From Haematobia irritans (Eukaryota > Arthropoda > Insecta > Diptera > Muscidae), in contig NC_134399.1 of the NCBI RefSeq assembly GCF_050003625.1, forward strand, positions 151,522,473 through 151,586,472: a DNA stretch of 64,000 nucleotides. The letters run 5' to 3'. Below the pieces are notes generated by a model. The model worked only from the letters and a program-made list of their open reading frames with translations. It was not told the DNA's origin and did not search any database. Positions 22,573-33,159 of the stretch are shown here, piece after piece. Each line of letters begins with the position of its first letter. The first letter of the stretch is position 1. The position numbers were made by a program, and so were the translations under genes.

Positions 22573-24169
22573 ATTTTGGCAAAATCTTATTTCTGTAGAA
22601 AATTTTGTCAAAATTTTATTGCTATAGAAAATTTTGTAAAAATTTTATTTCTATAGAAAATTTTGTAAAAATTTGAGTTATATAGAAAATTTTGTCAAAA
22701 CTTTACTTCTATAGAACATTTTTATCAAAATTTTATTTCTATAGAAAATTTGGTCATCATTTTATTTCTATAGAGAATTTTGTCATCATTTTATTTTTAT
22801 AGAGAATTTTGGCAAAATTTTATTTCTGTAGAAAATTTTGTCAAAATTTTATTGCTATAGAAAATTTTGTCAAAATTTTATTTCTATAGAAAATTTTGTA
22901 AAAATTTGAGTTAAAGAGAAAATTTTGTCAAAACTTTATTTCTATAGAACATTTTTATCAAAATTTTATTTCTATAGAAAATTTGGTCATCATTTTATTT
23001 CTATAGAGAATTTTGTCATCATTTTATTTTTATAGAGAATTTTGGCAAAATTTTATTTCTGTAGAAAATTTTGTCAAAATTTATTGCTATAGAAATTTTT
23101 GTCAAAATTTTATTTCATAGAAAATTTTGTCAAAATTTTATTCCATAGAAAATTTTGTCAAAATTTTATTCCATAGAAAATTTTGTCAAAATTTTATTCC
23201 ATAGAAAATTTTGTCAAAGTTGTATTTCTGTAGAAAAGTTTTTGAAAATTTTATTTCTGTAGAAAATGTTAAAAATTTATTTCTATAGAAAATTTTGTCA
23301 AAATTGTATTTCTATAGACAATTTTGTCAAAATTTTATTTCTATAGAACATTTTGTCGTCATTTTATTTCTATAGAGAATTTTGGAAAATTTTTATGTCT
23401 GTAGAAAATGTTGTTAAAATTTTATTTCTATAGAAAATTTTGTCAAAATTTTATTTCTATAGAAAATTTTGTCAAAATTTTATTGCTGTAGAAAATTTTG
23501 TGAAAATTTTATTTCTATAGAACATTTTGTCAAAATTTCATTTCTATAGAAAATTTTGTTAAAATTTTATTTCTGTAGAAAATTTTGTCAAAATTTTATT
23601 GCTATAGGAAATTTTGTCAAAATTTTATTGCTATAGAAAATTTTGTCAAAATTTTATTGCTTTAGAAAATTTGGTCAAAAATTTATTTCTAGAAAATTTT
23701 GTCAAAAATTTTATTTCCATAGAAAATTTTGTCAAAATTTTATTTCCATAGAAAATTTTGTCAAAATTTTATTTCTATAGAAAAGTTTGTCAAAATTTTA
23801 TTTCTATAGAAAATTTTGTCAAAATTTTATTTCTATAGGGAATTTTGACAAAATTTTATTGCTATAGAAAAATTTATCAATATTTTATTGCTATAGAAAA
23901 TTCAGTCAAAAATTTATTGCTATAGAAAATTTTGTCAAAATTTTATTTCTACAGAAAATGTTGTCAAAATTTTATTTCTGTAGAAAATTGTCTCAAAATT
24001 TTATTTCGATATTTTTCTATATTGTTTGCCACACACACCTCCACTTCCAATGCGTCAATTGAAGCTGACTTGTCTGTATAGAAAATGTTTTTTCTTGACG
24101 AAATATTCGTTAAATTTTTAATTTGCCCTTAGAACTAGCTGATTCCACTTAATATGTATAGATTTACAT

Positions 24170-24275
24170 AAATATATCTTTCGTGCGATTCTTCGCTTCC
24201 CCCGCTCGGAAGCAATACCAAAATCTATAGTGGAAAGACAAAATCTTTGAAACCGATTTATTTTTTTTTTTCGCA
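24170..24275 (+). repeat. Family E right-end fragment
   Basis: CCCGCTCGGAAGCAATACC followed by GAAAGACAAAATCTTTGAAA and TTTTTCGCAGTGT is a diverged version of the right end at 5515-5595, here with a clear GCAGTGT terminus. Confidence 0.5.
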
Positions 24276-26423
24276 GTGTATGAAGCAAAGACGCATTATA
24301 TTCGTTACTGTCACACACAATTACTCGATTGATTTTGAACTCTATGTTACTCAGTGCTGTGTCTCGATATTAAATAGTTTTCTAATTATTAACAAAATTT
24401 GAACTTTTCCAAAGAAATCGTTTCTTTTGGTTGGATTTGTTAATTTAAAATTCTTATTGTTTGTTATTTCACTGACATTTTAACGTATTTTTAATAAACT
24501 TAAATATAATGTAAGAATTCTTCGATAATGGAAATCCTATTTTTTTGTAATTCCCCATTTGTTCCTTTTTACTCTATATAGCATTTCAATCAATCTTTTT
24601 CAAACTATACGACAACATTTTTTTCATCAAGTTTAACCTCATCATTGTACATTAGAAAATGGATAAAACCATCTTCTCATACCATTTGAATACAAACATT
24701 TATTGCTGTTTTTATCCAATATAAAATATTTTTGCAATTTTATTTTTATAGCAAATTTCTAGTAAATTTTATTACCACACATAAAATTTTAGAAACATTT
24801 AATTTTATTTCTTCTTCTTCTTTTACATAATGACCGTTCTTCCTACTAGTTTCTTGTTCGACTTTCTTTTGGTGTTTTCGTATTTTGGCACCAATGGTAA
24901 TGACCAACAAACGGGAATGACACATAACCAGTTTTAATCAGACTGTCTCAACTTGGAAACTTCTTTCTTTGTTGTAGTCATGTGAGTATATAAACTCCTT
25001 TATTTAGTTTTGTGTGTTTTTTTCGCTGTTTAACCATGAGCTTGAAATCCTTTCACCATGTTCAGTTTTTCATTTCAAAAGAAACTTTCCTCGTTTTGTT
25101 TGACTACTACTACTATGTGTATAAAGGGAGAGAATAGTGGTTTTTACTTAAGTTTATGTGGTTGTTCTTGTTTTACTCTTATTATAAACTTAGAATATGC
25201 TACTCATGTTATCGCGACAAAAACTTACAAAAAAAATGAACCAGAGTGTCGACTTGAATACGAACAATGGCAACTTTTAAATTGGAAATAAGTGGGAAAT
25301 TCCATGGCAATATCAGGTAGCCGTGAAACACAATGTTAATTAGTTTCTATTAATGTTTTTTTATTCTCAAATTAATTGAATTAATAAATTCTTCAATATA
25401 TTGTAGAATTAAACTCAAAATTACAAATTTATTAGTGGCAGTTGTATTCTGTACAGAGTCCTGGCAACAATCTTGGTAATTTCTATAAAAATTCAAGAGA
25501 AATCGGGATCTTTTGCTTATAACCGGGGTATGTCATAAACGTGTTTATAATGTATTTAATTGAATTAAATTTTAATTGAACCAAATATGTACGATTTTTA
25601 TCGACTACCTTTTCCAATTCCCCTAAAACTTAAGTAAAAACCACTATTCTCTCCCTTTATACACATAGTAGTAGTAGTAGAAGTCAATAAATCGGGATCT
25701 TTTGCTTATACCGGGGTATGTTATAAACGTGTTTATAATTCATTTAATTTATTTAAATTATAATTGAACAGAATATGTACGATTTTGCTCGACTACCGTT
25801 TCCAATTTTTCCGCTCAAGACATTATTCCATCAATGTAACTTTTTATGTTTCTCGGGGTCAAGTAAACATTTTCTTGCATGTACCATTTGTTTCTGCCAA
25901 TGGAGAACTGTCATAACAGCCATCAAAAGTGTTCAAAGAGCATAATGTAATTTTGGGACCGGCAACATGAAATCTTTTTGACGCGGATCTCAAAGATTTG
26001 TGACTTAACTACAAAGAAAAAAAATATTAAAGCAAATATTATGGACTTCCTTTTTATTTTTGTATTTTAAAGATAATTATACTTCATAGTGAGCCCCAAA
26101 ATGTAAGATGCATAATTTTTCACATTAGGTCAATATTTTTTCAGTATAGTCCGAGGATGCAAGGTCAGGGCTAAATTGTTGTGACACCTCCAACTTCCCT
26201 GCCCATTTCTTCCACTTTTTGCCTAAATCATCAACTATTTTGAAGTCGAAGACCTCTCTGTTATCTGTTCTTATTATCTCATCGCCTTTTCGATTGCTTG
26301 CTTTAGTCTCAACAGTTAAACATAGATTCAATCGTTTAAACAGGCTGGCGTAGCTTAAAGAGGATAGCCCCGCCAAAAATGTCAATATAAACTTTCGACG
26401 TGTCAATCCCATCTTTGTGATCA
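24276..26423. other. No gene recognised; short local duplications
   Basis: AT-rich sequence. The frame at 25058-25291 (77 codons) has no known motif. A tandem direct repeat and a separated inverted repeat lie at 25098-25820 and are listed separately. The minus-strand frame at 26125-26469 runs into the family A head and is unsupported. Confidence 0.45.
25098..25820. repeat. Combined inverted and direct repeat
   Basis: A segment near 25103-25158 (CTACTACTACTATGTGTATA, then AAGGGAGAGAATAGTGG and TTTTTACTTAAG) recurs in reverse complement at 25627-25685. That inverted copy sits between two direct copies of a sequence of about 130 bp starting AATCGGGATCTTTTGCTTAT (25500 and 25687). The arrangement suggests local template switching or insertion of an inverted copy at a duplication junction (inference). 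Confidence 0.7.
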
Positions 26424-27263
26424 TTTTTACACCCTCCACCATAGGATGGGGATATACTAACTTTGTCATTCCGTTTGTAACACATCCAATTATTGCTCTA
26501 AGACCCCATTAAGTATATATATTCAGGGTCGTGGTGAAATTCTGAGTCGATCTGAGCATGTTCGTCCGTCTGTTGAAATCATGCTAACTTCCGAACGAAA
26601 CAAGCTATCGACTTGAAACTTGGCACAAGTAGTTGTTATTGATGTAGGTCGGATGGTATTGCAAATGGGCCATATCGGTCCACTTTTACGAATAGCCTCC
26701 ATAGAAACGGACCCCCAAATTTGGCTTGCGAAGCCTCTAAGAGAAGCAAATTTCATCCGATCCGGCTGAAATTTGGTACATGGTGTTTGGTATATGGTCT
26801 CTAACAACCATGCAAAATTTGGTCAAAATCGGTCCATAATTATATATAGCCCCCATATAAACCGATCCCCAGATTTGACCTCCGGAGCCCTTTAGAAGAG
26901 CAAAATTCATCCGATTCGGTTGAAATTTGGTACGTGATGTTAGTATATGGTATCCAACAACCATGCAGGAATTGGTTCATATCAGACCATAATTATATAT
27001 AACCCCCTTATAAACCGATCCCCAGATTTGACCTCCGGCGCCTTTTGAAGAAGCCAAATTCATCTGATCTGGTTGAAATTTGGTACGTGGTGGTAGTATA
27101 TGATATTTGACAACCATGCCAAAAGTGGTCCATATCAGTCCATAATCATATATAGCCCCCATATAAACCGATCCCGAGATATGGTTTTGGAGCCTCTTGG
27201 AGGAGCAAATTTCATCCGAGTCAGTTGAAATTTGGTACATTGTGCTAGTATATGGCCGTTAAC

Positions 27264-29802
27264 CATTGGCGGAGCTAGAAATTTTCTCTGTCCAGACACC
27301 CTTCAAAATTTTGTCGAAATTTCCGAAGCGATAAAATACGCCTATTGATAAAACTATACATCCTCAATTTTATTGCGGTGTTAAAGGCAATATGCAGCAA
27401 AATCAATCAAAAACAAAAAAAAAACTCAATCACAAAAATTAGTTGTATCAATTAATTTTTTAATTGGCTTTGATGATTGATACTATAATTCTTTTTTTTG
27501 ATTGAATACATTTCAATTAAAAACAAGTAAGTAAAGTCTAAAGTCGGGCGGAGCCGACTATATTATACCCTTCACCACTATGTAGACAAACATTTGTGTT
27601 ACCATCTCAACTACTTAAAATTTGCTGGGAGCTATATAAAGGTTTGCATTTCCAGATACAAATACTTTTAATGGAAACAATTTTTTGTACTTCTACAAAA
27701 ACTCTAGAATTAAAATTTAAATCGGCTAACGCCCTGGGATGATACACAATGTTAGTAAAAAATATGGGAAATATGAAGCTAGAGAAATTTTAATGCAATT
27801 GTACAAAAGAGATTTATGATTTTTCAGGCGATACATATGTATTCGAGATATAGGACAATTACAGTAATATTTACAATTTTTGCTACTCAGCAGTGGCGAT
27901 TTTACAAGGATATTGGTTAGATCTCGCCAAGATATGTGTAGGGCGACTTGGAGCCTTATTTAAAACTCATCCGTTCTGTGGAAATTTTGGCATTGCAGTG
28001 TGTAGGATATGGCTAAGATATGGGGAAATCATAACAGAATTTTGTGTAAACTGTGAGAATTTTGGCCATATTTGTATTCTCTGTGGAAACTATCCAGTCA
28101 ATTGGAGGAAAATCCCATTGAAAATGGGTCTAAAATATGAAACAGTCGACCATATTTCCCCAACTCTGGTGTACGTATATATGGGAGCTATATACAATCT
28201 GAACCAATTTTGACTAAATTTGACATGCATAGTTAGAATAATAATTCTGCTATCTATGCGAAATTTCACGTAAATGGGAGTATAACTTTGGGCCCCCTGG
28301 TCATATGAGTGCAAATCGGACGGGAGATATATATGGGAGCCATATCTAAATCTGAATCGATTTCAACCAAATTTGGCACAATTACCTATACTACTAAACG
28401 TACTCCTTGTGCGAAATTTGAAGCAAATCACGGCAAAACCCTGGATTTTGAGGCCATATAAGTTCAAATCGGACGAAAGATATATATGGGAGCTATATCT
28501 AAATGTGAACCGATTTCAATCAAGTGTACCAAGCATTGGTAGAATGCCAATTCTACCCTCTGTGCAAAATTTCATGAAGATAGGTAGTAAACTTTGGGCT
28601 CTGTGGTCATATGAGTCTAAATCGGACGAAAGATATATATGGTAGCTATATCTAAATCTGAACCGATTTGGCTGATATTTTGCAAGATTTGCGAGATTCA
28701 TTAAATATTTGGATGTACGGTATTTCAAGAAAATCGGTTGATAAACACGCTATCTATGACCACATCGTAGATAATTATATATGGCAGCTATATCTAAATC
28801 TGAACCGATTTTTCCAAAACCAATAGCAATTGTCTCTGTCTCAAGAAACAGCCCTATGCCAAATTTGAGGACGATCGGACTTAAATTGCGACCTGTACTT
28901 TGGGCACAAAATTACATATACAGACAGACGGACGGACAGACAGACAGACGGACATCGCTAAATCGACTCAGATTTTAATTCTTACCCGATCGGTATACTA
29001 AAAGATGGGTCTATGACCACTATTTCTTGGCGTTATATACAAATGCACAAACTTATTATACCCTGTACCACAGTAGTGGTGAAGGGTATAATTAATTAGA
29101 TCAGTTAATTTCATGGTTGAAGACAAAAAATATTTTATTGTGTGTGGGAGCCGGTTCCACGACACCGCTATAAATAATCAAAAGCAACTTACCATTATTT
29201 AATATAACAAAAAATAAAAGCATTGCTTTAAGTATGTGTTTGAAGAATATTTTATTTAAAATGTGTGTTTTAAAACAGGACTAGAAATCATAAAGCAAAA
29301 CATAAACTTAACATATTCATCGTGTATAAAAAATACTAAAAATAAAAAATTAAATAAAAGGCAAAAAATAAATTGAATATTATAAAACGTCTATCTTCGA
29401 TTAGTTTTTAAAAATTCTCAGAGAACAGAATACAACGAAGCAACTGTCGAGAGCAGCGGTGCCAACTCTGTGGATTTTTCGTGATTTTGACGATTTTAGA
29501 TGGTAAATTGGGCATGTAACGATTCATGATTTTAATCAACGTAGTTATAAATTGACTATTTTTGAAAATGTGCGTCTCAAGTTTCCTTTTAGTGTTTTTA
29601 TAACGTGTTTTTAGTTGTAATGTAAATATCAATACTAAAAAATATGCTTAACATACTCTCTCTGCCACAATCTTAATTGGATTAAACACATCGCAAAGCT
29701 TGAATTAAAATATAAAACAACTGTAGCTTTGATTATTCTGGGGGGGCAAGAACTATTCTGGGGGGGCATAGCCCCCCCATCACCCCCCTAGCTACGCCAA
29801 TG
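27264..29802. mobile_element. Non-autonomous hAT element with 8-bp target duplication
   Basis: The left terminus is CATTGGCGGAGCTAG and the right terminus is CTAGCTACGCCAATG, an inverted repeat of 15 bp with one mismatch. CCGTTAAC flanks both sides (27256-27263 and 29803-29810). The empty site is present in the related A copy at about 15228. An 8-bp duplication with GGCG(G/T)AGCTAG-type ends fits hAT elements. The interior has no transposase; its centre is a complete family B element. The host sequence of the hAT itself is about 1 kb and includes a C-run/G-run near the right end (29738-29790). Confidence 0.8.
27522..29090 (-). mobile_element. Family B mini-me-like element, complete copy
   Basis: Tail at left: ACAAGTAAGTAAAGTCTAAAG, the hairpin GTCGGGCGGAGCCGAC, then TATACCCTTCACCACTATG. 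Units follow with boxes ATATATGGGAGC at 28333, 28486 and 28639, spaced 153 bp, with a shorter step to 28781. A CAGACAGACGGACGGACAG microsatellite lies at 28920-28955, then TCGACTCAGATTTTAATTC and the head dyad TATACCCTGTACCACAG / TAGTGGTGAAGGGTATAA to 29090. It is nested within the hAT element, making the order of insertion A, then hAT, then B. Frames at 27893-28213 and 28373-28645 are repeat-derived. Confidence 0.75.
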
Positions 29803-30060
29803 CCGTTAACAACCATGCCTAACTAGGTTCATATCGGTCTATAGTCATATATAGCCCTCAGATAAATAGATCCCCAATCACACAAAAATTGGTCCATATC
29901 AAGTTCATAATTGTATATAGCCCCCATATAAGCGACCCCCATATTTCAATTCTGGCTCTCTACGTACCGTGCAAAAGTCCATATCGATTCGTAATTATTT
30001 GTAGACTTACCTATACATAACTTTGTTGTCCAATATATACCACGTATGGACTAACTTGGT

Positions 30061-30270
30061 TCACCATGTGGTATCCAAACATCATATTTATTTTTTCGCC
30101 AGATTTTTTTATGTATAATTCCTTGGCGATGACTGCTTTTTTGATGGTCCTGGCTATTCTTTTCCATAATATCATCGATTTTTCAACGATTCTTTTTGGT
30201 TCGATTTCTCGTCATTTCGGCAAAGATTCGCAAATTTTGACTGGATCCATTAGTTTATTTTTATTGTTTT
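30061..30270 (-). pseudogene. Mariner transposase relic, first copy
   Basis: On the minus strand, short stretches in shifting frames resemble the mariner inter-helix region: VDEIMEK-like at about 30170, DHQKSSHRQGIIHKK at about 30130 and KYDVWIPHGE at about 30065. The last matches the family pattern K-D-WVPHELT. It is heavily frameshifted and lacks all catalytic regions. A second copy with the same terminal phrase (CATGTGGTATCCAAACATC) lies about 390 bp downstream. Confidence 0.5.
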
Positions 30271-30451
30271 GCCAGAGTTTTTTATCTTTAGTACCATGGC
30301 GTATTATTAATCTTTATGTGACTTTATGTGACATCGACTTTTCAACTTTTAGTCTACGGTTACCATTCGCTTCAAAAATGGTTTGATTTCACTTCGTTTC
30401 ACTACAGAATCGCAGATTTTAATTCGGTGCAATAAATTTTTCATAGACAAT

Positions 30452-30790
30452 TCATGTGGTATCCAAACATCGAAGTTATATGTTATTTTTAGTCAGACTT
30501 TTTTTTTCAACAATTTGATGAATAGTTAACTCCATGGCGTTATCATGACTGCTTATGTCATGGTCTTGGTCAATCTTTTCCCATAATTTCATCGACTGTT
30601 TCTACGATTAATCGACCAGGACAAGGCGCATTTTTCATATCGAAATTTCCAGAACGGAAGTATGCGAACCATTGTTGTATAGAATACAACATAATCTCCA
30701 TAAACTTTACAAATTTCATTAGGATTTTGAAAATTTTAAAATTTAACGAATTTCTTCACAGAACCACTTCGCACAATTAATTGTTGTATG
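30452..30790 (-). pseudogene. Mariner transposase relic, second copy
   Basis: Minus-strand fragments resemble a mariner N-terminal domain: FQNPNEICKVYGD at about 30700, then WFAYFRSGNFDMKNAPC at about 30640 and VETVDEIMGK at about 30590, ending in the same HTH-linker sequence as the first copy. This order (helix-turn-helix, WF-RFRSG-F, SGRP-like linker, VDEIM) is that of cecropia/mauritiana-type mariners. Frameshifts and stops are frequent, and the catalytic domain is absent. Confidence 0.6.
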
Positions 30791-30897
30791 TTAGCCTGAT
30801 ATCAATGCAGGCTGGCTTTTCATCGTAATTAATTATTCTACATAATGTTTTCATACGAGCTTATTGGACATTAAGAGGAAGAAATTGGTATTATTAA

Positions 30898-31580
30898 GTT
30901 ATTGAAAAGAAAATGCCAGATAGCAATCTACACAAGCCTGACCATACACATGTTTCATCGCTGGCTAATTCGAATTGCCATAGTGTTGAGTATAGATCTG
31001 GCGGGGGAGGTGATTCAGTCTGGGTCTTATATGCTAACTTCTTATGGAAATTACATACGCGAATTATTCATCTCAAATTTAACCATTTTTCACCACCATT
31101 GTGCATCGTTTTTTCCTATAACTGCAATACCTTTACTTGTCGGTAAGTTTTATAGCAAACCCCACATCAACTGTTGACCACCTGGCAGACTTGTTACAGT
31201 CTTTATTTATTAACGAATTCTATAAAATGAGTTTTTTTATTTTTTTGCATTTGTCTTTGGGGATTTTTCATGGGGAAAATATTTTGGTTGGGGATATACT
31301 TTCGAAATTTTTGGGATCTCTCTCGAAAAAATCTGGCAACCGTGATTGAAATCTAGTTTTAGAGACATTGCTGAATTCATCAGATTGATTAACGATTACA
31401 TAATGCCTTGTTTCTAGTCAACAACAATTAATGTGATAACTAATTGAAATGATGCACAGTGGTGATGAAAAATGGTTCAATTTGGGAATAATACGAAGTT
31501 AGCATATAAGACCCAAAATAAATCATCTCCATGTATAGCTGGGCTTGTGAGGGTTGGTATATGACATTTTCTTTTCAACT
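30898..31580. repeat. Imperfect long inverted repeat
   Basis: Sequence at 30898-31112 (AAAGAAAATGCC..GGTCTTATATGCTAACTTC..AACCATTTTTCACCACCATT) recurs in reverse complement and shortened at 31452-31580 (AGTGGTGATGAAAAATGG..GAAGTTAGCATATAAGACC..GACATTTTCTTTTCAACT). The right arm lacks about 85 bp present in the left arm. The 340-bp spacer has no recognised content. It could be two inverted copies of one mobile fragment. Confidence 0.6.
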
Positions 31581-31589
31581 AAATGTTGG

Positions 31590-33159
31590 TTTAATGCAAG
31601 ATAAAATGCCACTATTCCAACACCATATGGTATAACACAATGTAGATCAGACTAATAGATACTTTTTCTCACATATCGAAGAACCATTTAACCATTCCAC
31701 TTTGTTGTCAAAACCATGTTTATGATTAACAAATTGTCATAAATTCATTACACCTCTGAAATGTATCACGCCATAGGATTCAACTGATAGAATTTATGAA
31801 CCGTTTAATTTGATTATTGTTCAAATGTACAAGAACTTAAATAAATTAAATTAATTTTTTTATTATTTTTAATATTATTTATTGCTTTATTTTTTTCTTT
31901 TTTTTTTCAACCTAATTGTAACTATTTGCTGTTATTTCAGTATTTGGTTCATATTACATTCAAAATTTGTTTATGCAATCCCAGGACATTGTTACTGACC
32001 AGTAAAATATCTGTATCTTAATTATAAGATTTAATTCTTGTTTTACGAGAGTATTATGTATTTGGGATCTAGAAATGCTTTCACGTATCAACATTCATTA
32101 AATAATAATTAGAACAATTGAAACAAATAACCCCAACAAAAGTTTGTGAAATCCACATTATCGACTGACGAAATGAACACTCTCAAAATCGTAGCAATCC
32201 TTGCCATGCATTCCCGTAAACATGAAATTCGTGTGCAATTCCTTAAAGGTCAGTAATGATTACTGTAAAATTTCCAAAAAAAATTTGATCTCAATCATTT
32301 TGGAGTTTGTACGAGTACAACCAATTTTCTGGGTGAAAGGGCAATCATCATGTTTCATGTTTTTCTCCTACCTTTTGCCTTTGTAGTTTGATATCCTCTA
32401 ATAGAGAGAATGTAATCAATTCTACAAGGGGCGAAGAAAAAAATACCCAACAAAAACATTTGATACTCTTGTTGGGTGCATCGAGTATGTCGTTTTGTGC
32501 CCCCCCTTTGATGACGACCACATAAAATAACTCTTACAAGCAATCCCAATGAACAAGTTAAACAAGTTTTCTTTTTGACTTTTAGGAGGAACCTTCCAAG
32601 GAACATTTTATTTTTCTTGCCACATTTGGTTTCTTCGTACTTGTTCGAATGTGTCTGACAAGACACCATTCTGCCAACAATGGTTTGGGGGAGCAGCCTG
32701 TATTAACTGGAAGAATATGTGGTTTCTTTTATAGCTCATATTCCACCACAGATGCTGCGGACCATTCAAAAAAATTTAATAAGAGGTCATATCAAGTATA
32801 CTCAAGCTGGAATATTTCAATTGCAGTTAGATTTTAGGTCATTTAGTATATAAGAAAGAGTGTAAGGATTTTTTCTTTAAATATAACATACTTTACAAAT
32901 TTTATTGTTCACAAGAAAAAAATATCTGATACACTATCAAATATTAAAATCTAAAGTCGATAAACATTTGAATGAAGTCGTGTTTTCCTTAAAAATAGGT
33001 TTCCTTACATGAAAGATGATTTTGTTTGATCTGGGTCAATTTGGTTTTAATAAATCTGCACAATTCTTTAAAGTTGTGAAATCGTCTTTAAGTTAAGTTT
33101 TTGCAAACCAAAAAAAAACGATATAAAATTGGAGATATTTTTCAATACTTCGTATCAAT
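31590..33159. other. No gene recognised; source of a duplicated segment
   Basis: AT-rich sequence. Positions 32059-32223 have a near-identical copy inside the neighbouring 29-bp array at 34454-34618. A truncated family E fragment lies at about 32925-33150 ('AAGTCGATAAACATTTGAAT', GAAGTCGTGTTTTCC). Reading frames at 32201-32386, 32355-32669 and 32649-32837 have no recognised motifs. Confidence 0.5.

Larger units (their letters stand above)
17982..24012 (+). repeat. 29-bp dyad repeat array split by a hAT element
   Basis: Array segments at 17982-19229 and 22581-24012 share orientation and variant monomers and flank the hAT element at 19230-22572. Sub-blocks are repeated: the run 'TTGGTCATCATTTTATTTC' then TATAGAGAATTTTGTCATC and TTTTGGCAAAAT occurs before the insertion (about 19163-19229) and again at about 22750-22820 and 22985-23050. 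That shows unequal exchange or slippage in multimonomer steps. Variants CCATAG, CTGTAG and GCTATAG cluster locally. Confidence 0.9.
26424..30056 (+). mobile_element. Family A element interrupted by a hAT element
   Basis: The head TACACCCTCCACCATAGGATG starts at 26424, with the TATATATTCAGGGTCG core and a reduced microsatellite (GTTCGTCCGTCTG). Units with boxes at about 26690, 26850, 27000 and 27155 follow. The sequence breaks at 27263 and resumes at 29811 with AACAACCATGCCTAACTAGG, ending in ACCACGTATGGACTAACTT at 30056, where the usual tail hairpin is missing. The paralogous A copy near 15220 shows the uninterrupted sequence. Minus-strand frames in this interval are the 51-codon repeat. Confidence 0.75.

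Noticed and set aside
17982..24012. CRISPR array, because of 29-bp partly palindromic repeats
   Set aside because: There are no spacers, the repeats are contiguous and diverged, and the context is eukaryotic transposons.
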